From Bordetella parapertussis (lineage in GTDB: Bacteria > Pseudomonadota > Gammaproteobacteria > Burkholderiales > Burkholderiaceae_C), in assembly GCA_945890735.1 (NCBI GenBank), contig CAMDCZ010000019.1, forward strand, positions 1 through 34,983: a stretch of 34,983 bases of DNA, read 5' to 3'. Shown here in pieces: positions 6,786-15,736 of the stretch. Each line of letters opens with the position of its first letter. Within the stretch, counting starts at the first letter, position 1. Position numbers and translations under genes: made by a program. The notes under the pieces are model-generated. The model was not told the origin of the DNA, searched no databases, and saw only the letters and a program-made list of their open reading frames with translations.

Positions 6786-8141
6786 TCAGGGCGCAGTGTC
6801 GGCGAAGGCGACAGCAGAAGAAGAGAGTTGGTTGGCCACTTCCTTGGCCAGCAGGTCGAAACGTTCACGTGCATGGGCAGACACGGCCACGGTTTCACTT
6901 TGTTTGGCCAGCAGCAAAGGGTCTTGGTGTTTGCCGTTGACCCGGAATTCAAAGTGCAAATGGGGTCCAGTGGCCCAACCGGTTGCGCCTACCAAGCCAA
7001 TGGACTGACCTTGTGAAACGGATTGACCGCGCTTGACCAAAATTTTGCTCAGGTGTGCATAGACCGTGCTGTGGCCGTTGCGGTGCTTGACCACAACGGC
7101 ATTGCCGTAACCGCCCATCACGCCGGCGCTTTCGACCACACCTAAGCCCACATTGCGCACCGGTGTGCCTTTGGGGGCAGCGTAGTCCACACCAAGGTGT
7201 GCGCGCCAGGTCTGCAAGATCGGGTGAAAACGCATTTTGAAGCCGCTGGTGACCCGGGAAAAGGCCAACGGAGAAGCCAGATAAATGCGTCGCATGCTTT
7301 GTCCATCCAAGGTGTAGTAGCCGCCAGGGTGGTCTGCAGACTCCTGGAACCACATGGCTTGGTAAGTCTTGCCTTTGTTGACAAACTCCGCTGACAACAC
7401 TTTGCCGGGTTTGAGCGGTTCACCGTCGGCTTCCAGGGATTCGTAGCTCACCGTGAACCGGTCACCTTTGCGCAAGGAGCGATGGAAATCAATGTCGCCT
7501 GCAAAGATATCTGCCACTTGCATGGCGATGCTGTCGGGTATGCCGGCTTCATCGGTCGCGGCAAACAAGGAGGATTGGATAGGGGCGCCCGCGAGCCGGA
7601 CAGAAGAGGTCAAATCGCCTGTTTGCAGAACCGCAGTCAGGCCCTCGGCTTGTCGCTCGATCACCAAGCGCTGAAAAGTGTTGCTGCTGTCCGGGGCCCA
7701 GCGAATGGTCAATTTGAGCAACAGGTTGTTGCTGTCAGCTTCGGCACTCAAAAAACGACCCGAACGCCCAGCCAAGTTGTCACGCACCAGGGGATGGCTT
7801 CGCAAAAAATCAGCCGCTTGCTTGTCATGGATGCCCAACCGCCGCAAGAGGGAGTCGGCGGTATCGCTCGAACGGGATATGTCAGAGCGGAACAAGCGCA
7901 TGTCAGCGTTGTCCAAGCTTTGAAGCTGAAACGCGGTGCCCAGGGTGGAGACGGCTTGCACCAGTTGTCTGACAGGCACCTGTTGATCAGCGGTGGTGAA
8001 GCCGGCAACAGCCAATGTCCCGCCCGCGGCCAGCATCATCAGTGCACCCAAACGCCACACCCAAGGCTTGGCGCTGGGTGTCTGGGTGTCAGTCGGCGGT
8101 GATGCTGAAAAGGGCATGGTCGCAGGTTTGGGTTGTGTCAT
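6786..8141 (-). CDS. Membrane-anchored M23 (LytM) family metallopeptidase
   Basis: Predicted periplasmic zinc DD-endopeptidase that cuts peptidoglycan cross-links, of MepM type. Residues 1-25 are cytosolic, and 28-48 form one hydrophobic segment (LGALMMLAAGGTLAVAG) that acts as signal anchor. The middle is an OapA/MepM-like region. The C-terminal LytM domain has the Zn motif HxxxD at H315/D319 and HLH at 394-396, both intact. At 451 residues it is close to MepM. It lies upstream of anmK in a probable operon and divergent from tyrS. The first ATG was used; an ATG eight codons later is possible. Substrate specificity is not determined. Confidence 0.92.
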   Translation of the reverse strand: MTQPKPATMPFSASPPTDTQTPSAKPWVWRLGALMMLAAGGTLAVAGFTTADQQVPVRQLVQAVSTLGTAFQLQSLDNADMRLFRSDISRSSDTADSLLRRLGIHDKQAADFLRSHPLVRDNLAGRSGRFLSAEADSNNLLLKLTIRWAPDSSNTFQRLVIERQAEGLTAVLQTGDLTSSVRLAGAPIQSSLFAATDEAGIPDSIAMQVADIFAGDIDFHRSLRKGDRFTVSYESLEADGEPLKPGKVLSAEFVNKGKTYQAMWFQESADHPGGYYTLDGQSMRRIYLASPLAFSRVTSGFKMRFHPILQTWRAHLGVDYAAPKGTPVRNVGLGVVESAGVMGGYGNAVVVKHRNGHSTVYAHLSKILVKRGQSVSQGQSIGLVGATGWATGPHLHFEFRVNGKHQDPLLLAKQSETVAVSAHARERFDLLAKEVANQLSSSAVAFADTAP

Positions 8142-8268
8142 CGCCGTCTTGGTGAGACTGCGCTTTAGAATGTGGCAACAGCAGTGGGTATAGCCATTAA
8201 GCGTTCATCCCACGTCGGGGGTGCAGTATACAGGCCAAATCCCCTGCGGTCAGCATCCAAAAAGACTT

Positions 8269-9501
8269 ATGAATCAAGCACCTGAAACACATTCCTCACT
8301 GTCTGATCGCATTCAACACGCACTGGCTGTTTCGATGCGTGGTTGCGAGGAACTGTTGCCACAGGCGGAATGGATCAAAAAGCTACAAGCTTCTGAGGCC
8401 ACAGGCAAGCCGCTGCGGATCAAGTTGGGCTTGGACCCGACCGCGCCAGACATCCATATTGGGCACACCGTGGTGCTCAACAAAATGCGCCAACTCCAAG
8501 ACCTGGGGCACCAAGTCATTTTTTTGATCGGCGACTTCACCAGCATGATCGGCGACCCGTCGGGCCGCAACAGCACCCGCCCGCCCTTGACGGCCGAGCA
8601 AATCAAGGCCAATGCAGAGACTTATTACAAACAAGCCAGTCTGGTCTTGGACCCGGCACGCACTGAGATTCGCTACAACAGCGAATGGAGCGATCCCTTG
8701 GGTGCGCGCGGCATGATCGAGCTGGCCGCCAAGTACAACGTGGCGCGCATGATGGAGCGCGACGACTTTCACAAACGGTTCCACAGCGGGCAATCGATCA
8801 GCGTGCATGAATTCCTATACCCGCTGATGCAAGGCTACGACAGCGTGGCCTTGAAGAGCGACTTGGAGCTGGGCGGCACCGACCAAAAATTCAACCTGCT
8901 GATGGGTCGTCACCTGCAGCAAGAGTATGGCCAAGAACCGCAATGCATTTTGACCATGCCCTTGCTCGAGGGCTTGGATGGCGTGGACAAAATGTCCAAA
9001 AGCAAGCACAACTACATTGGCATCACCGAGGAGCCCAACACCATGTTTGCCAAGGTTTTGTCGATCAGCGATACCTTGATGTGGCGTTGGTTCACCTTGC
9101 TGAGTTTCCAAAGCCTGGAGGCGGTTGCCGCCTTGAAGAACGAGGTGGATGGCGGGCGCAACCCGCGCGATGCCAAAGTCATGTTGGCCAAGGAAATCAC
9201 CACCCGCTTTCACAGCGCCGCCTTGGCCGATGCCGCCGAGCAAGATTTTGTCAACCGCAGCAAAGGCGGTATCCCAGACGAGATTCCCGATGTCCACCTC
9301 AGTGGCGCACCCATGGGCATCGCCGCGCTGCTCAAAAGCGCAGGTCTGGCGCCTTCGAGCAGTGAAGCCAATCGACTGATGGACGGCGGCGGTGTGCGAA
9401 TCGATGGCAGTGTGGTCAGTGACAAGGCCTTGAAGTTGGCTGCAGGAACGCATGTGGTGCAAGTAGGCAAGCGCAAATTTGCGCGTGTTCATCTGACTTG
9501 A
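8269..9501 (+). CDS. tyrS: Tyrosine-tRNA ligase
   Basis: Class I aminoacyl-tRNA synthetase that charges tRNA-Tyr. The 410-residue product has HIGH at 63-66 and KMSKS at 241-245, both canonical, and a C-terminal S4 RNA-binding domain (LMDGGGVRIDGSVVSDKALK). The KLGLDPTAPDIHIGHTVVLN context places it in the TyrZ-like bacterial subclass. ATG 8269 fits the family N-terminus; an in-frame GTG at 8221 would add 16 unlikely residues. The SD is weak. Its 127-base spacer to the divergent M23 gene must hold both promoters; TAGAAT at 8166-8171 is a possible -10 for tyrS. No T-box is visible. Confidence 0.97.
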   Translation: MNQAPETHSSLSDRIQHALAVSMRGCEELLPQAEWIKKLQASEATGKPLRIKLGLDPTAPDIHIGHTVVLNKMRQLQDLGHQVIFLIGDFTSMIGDPSGRNSTRPPLTAEQIKANAETYYKQASLVLDPARTEIRYNSEWSDPLGARGMIELAAKYNVARMMERDDFHKRFHSGQSISVHEFLYPLMQGYDSVALKSDLELGGTDQKFNLLMGRHLQQEYGQEPQCILTMPLLEGLDGVDKMSKSKHNYIGITEEPNTMFAKVLSISDTLMWRWFTLLSFQSLEAVAALKNEVDGGRNPRDAKVMLAKEITTRFHSAALADAAEQDFVNRSKGGIPDEIPDVHLSGAPMGIAALLKSAGLAPSSSEANRLMDGGGVRIDGSVVSDKALKLAAGTHVVQVGKRKFARVHLT

Positions 9502-9541
9502 GCCAGCAAACGGTGTCATCCGCATCAGCGATCATGGCTGC

Positions 9542-10465
9542 ATGACCCTCCTGACCAAGATTTCTCCCAAAACCCTGCTCTGGGTGTCTGTGGTGGTGGC
9601 CATCGTCACGATCGTGATGAAAACCTTGGCCTGGTACATCACCGATTCAGTGGGTTTGTTGTCAGACGCCATGGAGTCGTTCGTGAATTTGGCCAGCGCC
9701 ATCTTTGCTTTGGTGATGCTGACCGTGGCCATGCAACCCGCCGATGAAGCGCATCCCTATGGGCACCACAAAGCAGAGTATTTCTCCTCGGGTTTTGAAG
9801 GTGTGCTCATCATGGGCGCGGCTGCCGCGATCATTTGGGCTTCGCTACACCGACTGTTTGAACCGCAACCTGTCGAGTCCCTGAACTGGGGTCTGGCCCT
9901 GTCGGTGGCCAGCGCCATCTTGAATGGATTGCTCGCTTGGGTGATGTTTGGTGCGGCCAAGGTGCACCGATCCATCGCCTTGGAAGCCGATGCCCGCCAT
10001 TTGCTCACCGATGTTTGGACATCGGCTGGCGTGGTCATGGGCTTGACCATGGTGTATGTCACGGGCTGGCTGTGGTTGGATGCCTTGGTGGCCATGGCCG
10101 TGGCTTTGAACATTTTGAAAGAGGGCGTGCAACTGATCTGGCGTTCTTCGCAAGGTTTGATGGACGAGGCGGTAGAGCCCGAGGTGCTGGCGCAAATCCA
10201 CGAAGTGCTCAACGGTTTTGCGCACCAGCGAGGTGAGGTCAACATCATCCGGTTTGACCATGTGAACACGCGTCGCGCAGGCCAACGACGGTTTGTCGAC
10301 ATGCACATGCACATGCCATCGGGTTGGTCCTTGGGTCGTGCGGCGGCACTGCGCACCAGTGTTGAACAAGCGTTGATGAGCGCGGTTCCCGGCTTGCGAG
10401 CATCCATCCAACTCTTGCCCAATGACGTGGAAGCGCATTTCGACGATGTCCGCGATTTGAAATAA
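9542..10465 (+). CDS. Cation diffusion facilitator (CDF) family metal transporter
   Basis: Inner-membrane proton/metal antiporter for divalent cations of the COG0053 (FieF/MMT1) family. The 307-residue product has about six membrane segments in residues 10-205 and a cytosolic C-terminal domain with the His-rich stretch RFVDMHMHMP. TM2 carries LLSDAMESFVN, and TM5 carries HxxxD in ARHLLTDVWTS, a metal-site pattern nearer to Zn/Fe exporters than to DxxxD Mn exporters; the actual ion cannot be told. ATG 9542 has no clear SD. It lies between tyrS and dbpA with short gaps and no terminator on either side. Confidence 0.88.
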   Translation: MTLLTKISPKTLLWVSVVVAIVTIVMKTLAWYITDSVGLLSDAMESFVNLASAIFALVMLTVAMQPADEAHPYGHHKAEYFSSGFEGVLIMGAAAAIIWASLHRLFEPQPVESLNWGLALSVASAILNGLLAWVMFGAAKVHRSIALEADARHLLTDVWTSAGVVMGLTMVYVTGWLWLDALVAMAVALNILKEGVQLIWRSSQGLMDEAVEPEVLAQIHEVLNGFAHQRGEVNIIRFDHVNTRRAGQRRFVDMHMHMPSGWSLGRAAALRTSVEQALMSAVPGLRASIQLLPNDVEAHFDDVRDLK

Positions 10466-10496
10466 AGCCAGGGCGCACGCCACAAGGGCATGGGCT

Positions 10497-10502
10497 GATA
10501 AT
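10497..10502 (+). promoter_or_regulatory. Candidate -10 box (GATAAT) of dbpA
   Basis: GATAAT within CTGATAAT ends 7 bases before the dbpA ATG. If it is used, transcription would start at about the A of the start codon, giving a leaderless mRNA. No good -35 is seen. The same 8-mer precedes ruvA and glmU. Confidence 0.4.
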
Positions 10503-10508
10503 CCAGCC

Positions 10509-11906
10509 ATGTCTGCATCCTTCCACGCACTTTCTCTTTCCCCCGACACACTCCACAACCTCGATCAACTCGGCTACACCGAGATGACCGCCATCCAAGC
10601 AGCAAGCCTGCCTCTGGCGCTGGCCGGCCAAGACTTGATTGCCCAAGCCAGCACCGGCAGTGGCAAAACCGCTGCGTTTGGTTTGCCCCTGGTGGAAAAA
10701 CTCACCGCCAACTTCCACGCGGTGCAAGCTTTGGTGATGTGTCCGACCCGCGAGTTGGCTGACCAGGTGACCACCGAAATCCGCCGTCTCGCCAGGGCCA
10801 CGGCCAACATCAAAGTCGTTACGTTGTGCGGTGGTGTGGCCTTGCGCGGTCAAGAGCAAAGCCTGCAACACGGCGCGCATGTGGTGGTCGGCACGCCTGG
10901 GCGCATCCTGGACCACTTGACGCGGGGCAACCTGCGCTTGGACTCGGTCAAAACCTTGGTGCTCGACGAAGCCGATCGCATGCTGGACATGGGGTTCTTC
11001 GACGACATGAAGCAACTGATTCAGCAGTGCCCACCCAAGCGGCAAACCTTGTTGTTCTCAGCCACTTATCCCGAAGGCATCGCGAAACTCTCCGCCCAGT
11101 TCATGCGCGACCCCCAAACCGTGAAAGTGCAAACCGTTCACCAGCCCGACAAAATCCGACAGGTCTTCTACCAAGTGCGCGAAGACGAGCGTTTACACGC
11201 CGTGTCTTTGTTGCTCAACCACTTTCGCCCTGAATCAACGATTGCGTTTTGCAACACCAAGCAGCATTGCCGTGAGCTCTTGGCGGTGCTGCAAGCCCAG
11301 GGCTTTGATGCGCTGGCCTTGTATGGCGAATTGGAGCAACGCGAGCGCGACCAGGTTTTGGTGCAATTTGCCCACCGCAGTTGCTCGGTTTTGGTGGCCA
11401 CCGATGTCGCTGCGCGTGGCTTGGACATCAGCCAGCTCAATGCGGTGATCAATGTGGACGTGACACCGGACGCTGAATTGCATATTCACCGCATTGGCCG
11501 CACCGGTCGAGCTGATGCGCAAGGCTTGGCCCTGACCTTGGCAAGCCTGGACGAGATGGGTGCCGTTGGTCGCATCGAAGTCATGCAAGGTCAAGCGTCT
11601 GTGTGGGAGCCATTGGCTGCTTTGACCGATGCAGGGGGCGAACCCTTGCAAGCGCCCATGCGCACTTTGCAAATCGTGGGTGGACGCAAAGAGAAAATCC
11701 GAGCTGGCGATGTGCTGGGCGCCATGACCGGGGAAGCTGGCTTGAATGCCGCTCACATTGGCAAGATCAATGTGAACGAATTCTCCACCTATGTGGCGGT
11801 TGACCGGGCCATTGCAGGCACCGCGGTTGAGCGCTTGTCACAGGGGCGTATCAAAGGCAAAACAGTGCGCGTGCGTTTGCTCGATGGCCTGACAGGTCAG
11901 CGGTAA
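10509..11906 (+). CDS. dbpA: ATP-dependent RNA helicase DbpA (DEAD box)
   Basis: DEAD-box helicase; DbpA acts in 50S assembly through 23S rRNA hairpin 92. The 465-residue product shows a Q motif near residue 25, Walker A ASTGSGKT at 47-54, PTRELADQ, DEAD at 153-156, SAT near 185, and HRIGRTGRA. Residues 390-465 form the DbpA-specific RNA-binding domain (TLQIVGGRKEKIRAGDVLGA), which separates it from RhlE and SrmB. No SD precedes ATG 10509. Its 3' end overlaps the convergent ybeY by 10 bases. Confidence 0.93.
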   Translation: MSASFHALSLSPDTLHNLDQLGYTEMTAIQAASLPLALAGQDLIAQASTGSGKTAAFGLPLVEKLTANFHAVQALVMCPTRELADQVTTEIRRLARATANIKVVTLCGGVALRGQEQSLQHGAHVVVGTPGRILDHLTRGNLRLDSVKTLVLDEADRMLDMGFFDDMKQLIQQCPPKRQTLLFSATYPEGIAKLSAQFMRDPQTVKVQTVHQPDKIRQVFYQVREDERLHAVSLLLNHFRPESTIAFCNTKQHCRELLAVLQAQGFDALALYGELEQRERDQVLVQFAHRSCSVLVATDVAARGLDISQLNAVINVDVTPDAELHIHRIGRTGRADAQGLALTLASLDEMGAVGRIEVMQGQASVWEPLAALTDAGGEPLQAPMRTLQIVGGRKEKIRAGDVLGAMTGEAGLNAAHIGKINVNEFSTYVAVDRAIAGTAVERLSQGRIKGKTVRVRLLDGLTGQR

Positions 11907-12358
11907 GGATTGGCCAAGCCCAAACCAGCCAAGATCTCGATCTCGCGCGCTTCCATGGCGTGAGCCTCTTTCAGCGAAGTCTCATGGTCCCAGCCTTGGG
12001 CATGCAAACAGCCGTGCACCAGCAAATGGGCGTAATGCGCGGCCAAGGTTTTGCCCTGCGCTTTGGCCTCCTCAGCGACCACGGGTGCACACAGCACCAG
12101 ATCGGCCAGCACGCGGGGAGATTGCGCATAGTCAAAGGTCAAGACATTGGTGGCGTATGCTTTTTGTCGGTAACTGGCGTTCAAAGCCCGCCCTTCCGCC
12201 ACACCCACGATGCGCACCGTGATTTCCGCATCTGACACCAAGGCGTGACGCAAACAGCGTGCAACCCCATGCCTGGGCAAAGCTGCGCGGTGTCTGGCGG
12301 CATAGGGAATGTCGGCAAACTGCAGCGACAACTGAAGCTGGGGCAGGGCCACGCGCAT
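11897..12358 (-). CDS. ybeY: Endoribonuclease YbeY
   Basis: Zinc-dependent single-strand RNase involved in 16S rRNA 3' maturation and ribosome quality control. The 153-residue product has the metal motif H115-x3-H119-x5-H125 (HGCLHAQGWDH) and the LTFDYAQSP segment of the family. ATG 12358 shares one base with the phoH stop (TGATG), so translation is probably coupled; an in-frame TTG one codon earlier is less likely. phoH-ybeY is a widely conserved pair. The 3' end overlaps dbpA by 10 bases. Confidence 0.96.
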   Translation of the reverse strand: MRVALPQLQLSLQFADIPYAARHRAALPRHGVARCLRHALVSDAEITVRIVGVAEGRALNASYRQKAYATNVLTFDYAQSPRVLADLVLCAPVVAEEAKAQGKTLAAHYAHLLVHGCLHAQGWDHETSLKEAHAMEAREIEILAGLGLANPYR

Positions 12359-13308
12359 CAACCTGCCTTGCGTTGCTTGTCGTAGGCGTCGACGATGCGG
12401 GCCACCAAGGGGTGCCGCACCACGTCTTTGCTGGTGAAGTGGGTCATGGCGATGCCTGGGACGCGGCGTAACACCCGCTCTGCGTCCACCAAGCCACTGG
12501 GGTTGCCTTTGGGCAGGTCGATTTGACTCACATCGCCCGTGATGACCGCTTTGGCACCAAAGCCGATGCGGGTGAGGAACATCTTCATTTGTTCGGGTGT
12601 GGTGTTTTGCGCCTCGTCCAAGATGATGAATGCATTGTTCAAGGTGCGCCCACGCATGAAAGCCAAGGGGGCGATTTCCAAAGCGCTGCGCTCAAACGCC
12701 TTTTGCACCTTGTCGAACCCCATCAATTCATACAAGGCGTCGTATAGCGGACGCAAATAAGGATCGACCTTTTGACCCAAGTCCCCTGGCAAGAAACCCA
12801 GCTTTTCGCCGGCTTCCACCGCAGGTCGGGTCAAGATGATGCGTTGCACCGCGCTGCGCTCCAAGGCGTCGACCGCGCTGGCCACCGCCAAATAGGTTTT
12901 GCCCGTGCCCGCCGGGCCAATCCCAAAGGTGATGTCGTGCTGCGCGATGTTGTCCAGGTAAATACTTTGGGTGGGTGTGCGGGCGCGTACATCGTTGCGT
13001 CGGGTGGACAGCGCCACGCTGCCATCTTCACGCACAGGCATGTGCTCGTCACCCGCCAACATCAGTTGCACCTGTTCTTTGGGGATCGGTTTGCCCGCGC
13101 GCTCGTACATGGCTTGAAGCATTTCCAAAGCCCGTTCGGCTTTGGCTTTGGGCCCATCGATTTTGAATTTTTCGTGGCTGTGCCCGATCTTGACTTCAAG
13201 CGCCAGTTCGATGGTGCGCAGGTGTTCGTCCAAGGCGCCACAGAGGTGGCCCAAACGCGTGTTGTTGGCAGGGGAGAAAGCATGGCGAAGTATCAAGTTG
13301 ACAAGCAT
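12358..13308 (-). CDS. ybeZ: PhoH-like ATPase (YbeZ)
   Basis: Cytosolic P-loop ATPase of the PhoH family, functionally linked to YbeY in rRNA processing. The 316-residue product has an N-terminal KH-like region (residues 15-70), Walker A GPAGTGKT at 131-138 and Walker B with DE at 231-232 (AFIILDEAQNTTPEQ). The later GDVSQIDLP segment is typical. The start at 13308 gives a normal N-terminus. It is divergent from ruvA, with only 79 bases for both control regions, and is coupled to ybeY downstream. Its precise role is less settled than its family. Confidence 0.94.
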   Translation of the reverse strand: MLVNLILRHAFSPANNTRLGHLCGALDEHLRTIELALEVKIGHSHEKFKIDGPKAKAERALEMLQAMYERAGKPIPKEQVQLMLAGDEHMPVREDGSVALSTRRNDVRARTPTQSIYLDNIAQHDITFGIGPAGTGKTYLAVASAVDALERSAVQRIILTRPAVEAGEKLGFLPGDLGQKVDPYLRPLYDALYELMGFDKVQKAFERSALEIAPLAFMRGRTLNNAFIILDEAQNTTPEQMKMFLTRIGFGAKAVITGDVSQIDLPKGNPSGLVDAERVLRRVPGIAMTHFTSKDVVRHPLVARIVDAYDKQRKAG

Positions 13309-13356
13309 ACCCCAAAGGCTGTTGCAGCCTGCGTCAGGTGCTCGACCATTCGCCCT

Positions 13357-13362
13357 GATAAT
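13357..13362 (+). promoter_or_regulatory. Candidate -10 box (GATAAT) of ruvAB
   Basis: GATAAT within CTGATAAT lies 25 bases before the ruvA ATG. A start near 13369 would leave a leader of about 19 bases without an SD. The -35 is weak. Confidence 0.4.
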
Positions 13363-13387
13363 CCATGCCTAGACAGCGTGAACCCCC

Positions 13388-13963
13388 ATGATTGGCAAAC
13401 TCAGCGGCATCCTCATCGAAAAAAATCCACCGCAAGTGCTGGTGGACTGCCATGGCGTGGGCTACGAGGTCGATGTGCCCATGAGCACTTTTTACAACCT
13501 GCCTGCCACTGGCGAGAAAGTCAGTTTGCTCACGCATTTCGTTGTCAGAGAAGATGCGCAAATTTTGTACGGCTTTGCCAGCCATGAAGAACGCACGGCA
13601 TTCAGACAATTGATCAAAATCTCAGGTGTCGGCCCGCGCATGGCTTTGGGCGTGCTCAGTGGTTTGAGCGTGGCTGAGTTGGCGCAGGCCATTTCATTGC
13701 AAGAAGCAGGTCGGTTGGTGAAAATCCCTGGCATCGGCAAAAAAACCGCCGAACGCTTGCTGCTCGAGCTCAAAGGCAAGATGGGCACCGACCTGGGCAC
13801 CGGCCCGGTTGGGCAACACCACAGCGCGCAAAACGACATCATGCAAGCGCTGATGGCGCTGGGCTATACCGACAAAGAGGCCGCCATGGCGTTCAAGCAG
13901 TTGCCTGCCGATGTCTCTGTGAGTGATGGCATCAAGCAAGCCTTGAAAGCTTTGGCCAAATAA
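13388..13963 (+). CDS. ruvA: Holliday junction branch migration protein RuvA
   Basis: Tetrameric junction-binding protein that recruits RuvB for branch migration in recombinational repair. The 191-residue product begins MIGKLSGILIEKNPPQVLVD (domain I, OB fold). It has two helix-hairpin-helix elements, in KISGVGPRMALGVLSG near residue 78 and KIPGIGKKTAERLLLELKG near 113, and a C-terminal RuvB-binding domain (ALMALGYTDKEA). The ruvB start lies 3 bases after its stop. ruvC is not in the window. No SD is seen before ATG 13388. Confidence 0.98.
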   Translation: MIGKLSGILIEKNPPQVLVDCHGVGYEVDVPMSTFYNLPATGEKVSLLTHFVVREDAQILYGFASHEERTAFRQLIKISGVGPRMALGVLSGLSVAELAQAISLQEAGRLVKIPGIGKKTAERLLLELKGKMGTDLGTGPVGQHHSAQNDIMQALMALGYTDKEAAMAFKQLPADVSVSDGIKQALKALAK

Positions 13964-13966
13964 ACC

Positions 13967-15028
13967 ATGAGCATCCAAACAGACGATTTCGCCGCCGAAC
14001 CGCGCATGGTGTCTGCCGCGGCGGTCAGCCCGAAAGAAGAAGCGATCGAGCGTGCACTGCGACCCAAGTTGCTCCAAGAATATGTGGGCCAAGCCAAGGT
14101 ACGTGAGCAGTTGGAGATTTTCATTGGTGCGGCGCGAAACCGCGAAGAAGCCCTCGACCATGTGCTGTTGTTTGGCCCGCCAGGTTTGGGCAAAACCACC
14201 CTGAGTCACATCATTGCCCAAGAGTTGGGTGTGAACTTGCGGCAAACCAGCGGACCGGTGTTGGAAAAGCCCAAGGACTTGGCCGCTTTGTTGACCAACC
14301 TGGAAAAAAACGATGTCTTGTTCATCGATGAAATCCATCGGCTCTCACCCGTGGTGGAGGAGATTTTGTACCCCGCACTCGAGGACTACCAAATCGACAT
14401 CATGATCGGTGAAGGCCCGGCAGCGCGCAGCATCAAACTCGATTTGCAGCCATTCACCTTGGTCGGCGCCACCACCCGCGCTGGCATGCTCACCAACCCT
14501 TTGCGCGACCGTTTTGGCATCGTGGCCCGCCTGGAGTTTTACTCGCCCGAAGAATTGCTGCGCATCGTCATGCGCAGTGGTGGTTTGTTGAAAGCCCAGT
14601 TGGAAGAAGCCGGTGCGTTTGAAATCGCCAAGCGTTCTCGCGGTACACCCCGCATTGCCAACCGGCTGTTGCGGCGCGTGCGTGACTACGCCGAAGTCAA
14701 AGCCAATGGGCAGATCACGCAAGCGGTGGCGCAGGCCGCCTTGGCGATGCTGGATGTCGACCCCCAAGGCTTTGACCTGATGGACCGCAAGCTTTTGGAA
14801 GCCGTGATCCACCGGTTTGATGGCGGCCCGGTGGGCTTGGACAACATCGCTGCCAGCATCGGGGAAGAGCGCGACACGATCGAAGATGTGATCGAACCTT
14901 TTTTGATCCAGCAAGGGTTTTTGCAGCGCACGCCGCGCGGTCGCATCGCCACCTTGGCTGCATACAAACACCTGGGGGTGGTGCCGCCGGCCAGCGCAGG
15001 CGGCTTGTTTGTGGATCAGGCCGAGTAG
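13967..15028 (+). CDS. ruvB: Holliday junction branch migration ATPase RuvB
   Basis: Hexameric AAA+ motor that drives branch migration with RuvA. The 353-residue product has Walker A GPPGLGKT at 70-77, Walker B with DE at 121-122 (LFIDEIHRLSP), the sensor segment VGATTRAG, and the winged-helix C-terminus (GFLQRTPRGR). ATG 13967 follows ruvA by 3 bases. The 3' end is separated from the convergent phosphatase gene by only 3 bases, with no terminator. Confidence 0.98.
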   Translation: MSIQTDDFAAEPRMVSAAAVSPKEEAIERALRPKLLQEYVGQAKVREQLEIFIGAARNREEALDHVLLFGPPGLGKTTLSHIIAQELGVNLRQTSGPVLEKPKDLAALLTNLEKNDVLFIDEIHRLSPVVEEILYPALEDYQIDIMIGEGPAARSIKLDLQPFTLVGATTRAGMLTNPLRDRFGIVARLEFYSPEELLRIVMRSGGLLKAQLEEAGAFEIAKRSRGTPRIANRLLRRVRDYAEVKANGQITQAVAQAALAMLDVDPQGFDLMDRKLLEAVIHRFDGGPVGLDNIAASIGEERDTIEDVIEPFLIQQGFLQRTPRGRIATLAAYKHLGVVPPASAGGLFVDQAE

Positions 15029-15031
15029 GGC

Positions 15032-15670
15032 TCAGGCGCCAGTTTCTTCGCGGGCGTTGGCCAAATGCCGCTCGTCAGCCCAGCCAACCAATTGCAAGCC
15101 TTCGGGTGTCCACAGCAGGCGGTTGACCGCGGTGTTGCGCAGTCCCCAGGTCCGGGGTGCGTGCAAGGTTTGGCCTGTGGCCAAGCGGTACAGGATGTCC
15201 AGCACACCGCCGTGGGTGACGCAAACAATGTGTTGGCCCATGTGCCGTGCGGCGATCTCATTCATACAGGTGCCGATGCGTTGTGCCAGCATGTGCAGGT
15301 TTTCACCGCCACCCGCAGGCGTCCACTCAGGCAGTCTTTGCTTCCAAAGCAAAGCATCTTGCGGGTGTTGGGCTTGAATCTCTTGCCAGGTCTTGCCTTG
15401 GAAAAGGCCCAAATGGCGCTCCCTCAGGGCCACTTCCGTGGCGACGGACAAGCCGTGTACCTGGGCGATGGCTTGGGCGGTTGTCATGGCCCGAGAGAGG
15501 TCGCTGGCGTAAACCGCATCGATGGACTCTTCTTTCAGGGCCAGAGCCAGTTGCTCGGCTTGCCAAAGCCCTTGTGCATTCAGTGGGATATCGGTGTGCC
15601 CTTGTATGCGTGTCTCCACGTTCCAAGCAGTTTCACCGTGGCGGATGGCCAAAATTCGTGTCGATTGCAT
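15032..15670 (-). CDS. Histidine phosphatase family protein (phosphoglycerate mutase-like)
   Basis: Cytosolic enzyme of the RHG histidine phosphatase superfamily, often annotated GpmB. The 212-residue product starts MQSTRILAIRHGETAWNVET with the catalytic RHGE. It also has YASDLSRAMTTAQAIA, ERHLGLFQGKTW (the acid/base Glu region) and THGGVLDIL with the second catalytic His. The start at 15670 places RHG at the usual distance; a long in-frame extension runs through the divergent TetR gene and is rejected. Members range from mutases to phosphatases (CobC, broad specificity), so the substrate is open. Confidence 0.88.
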   Translation of the reverse strand: MQSTRILAIRHGETAWNVETRIQGHTDIPLNAQGLWQAEQLALALKEESIDAVYASDLSRAMTTAQAIAQVHGLSVATEVALRERHLGLFQGKTWQEIQAQHPQDALLWKQRLPEWTPAGGGENLHMLAQRIGTCMNEIAARHMGQHIVCVTHGGVLDILYRLATGQTLHAPRTWGLRNTAVNRLLWTPEGLQLVGWADERHLANAREETGA

Positions 15671-15736
15671 GGCGCTGAGTGTAGAAGTTAAAAAACTGGT
15701 GCAAAATAGCACGACCGTTCTTTTTTGGAATTGCCA
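15671..15736. promoter_or_regulatory. Divergent AT-rich control region of the TetR gene and the phosphatase gene
   Basis: This spacer is AT-rich compared with its surroundings. It has A and T runs and a small inverted repeat, GTGC (15699-15702) with GCAC (15709-15712) around AAAATA, a possible operator centre. Binding by the adjacent TetR protein is inferred from position only. Confidence 0.3.

Noticed and set aside
8142..8268. T-box or other riboswitch upstream of tyrS
   Set aside because: No T-box sequence, specifier loop or terminator hairpin is visible, and T-boxes are not expected in betaproteobacteria.
13298..13303. Perfect TTGACA as a -35 box for ruvA
   Set aside because: It lies in the first codons of phoH, has no -10 at 16-18 bases, and is over 50 bases from GATAAT at 13357.
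12772..13587. A 271-residue plus-strand frame opposite phoH
   Set aside because: It is antisense to a strongly conserved ATPase and runs through the ruvA start in another frame; no family features.
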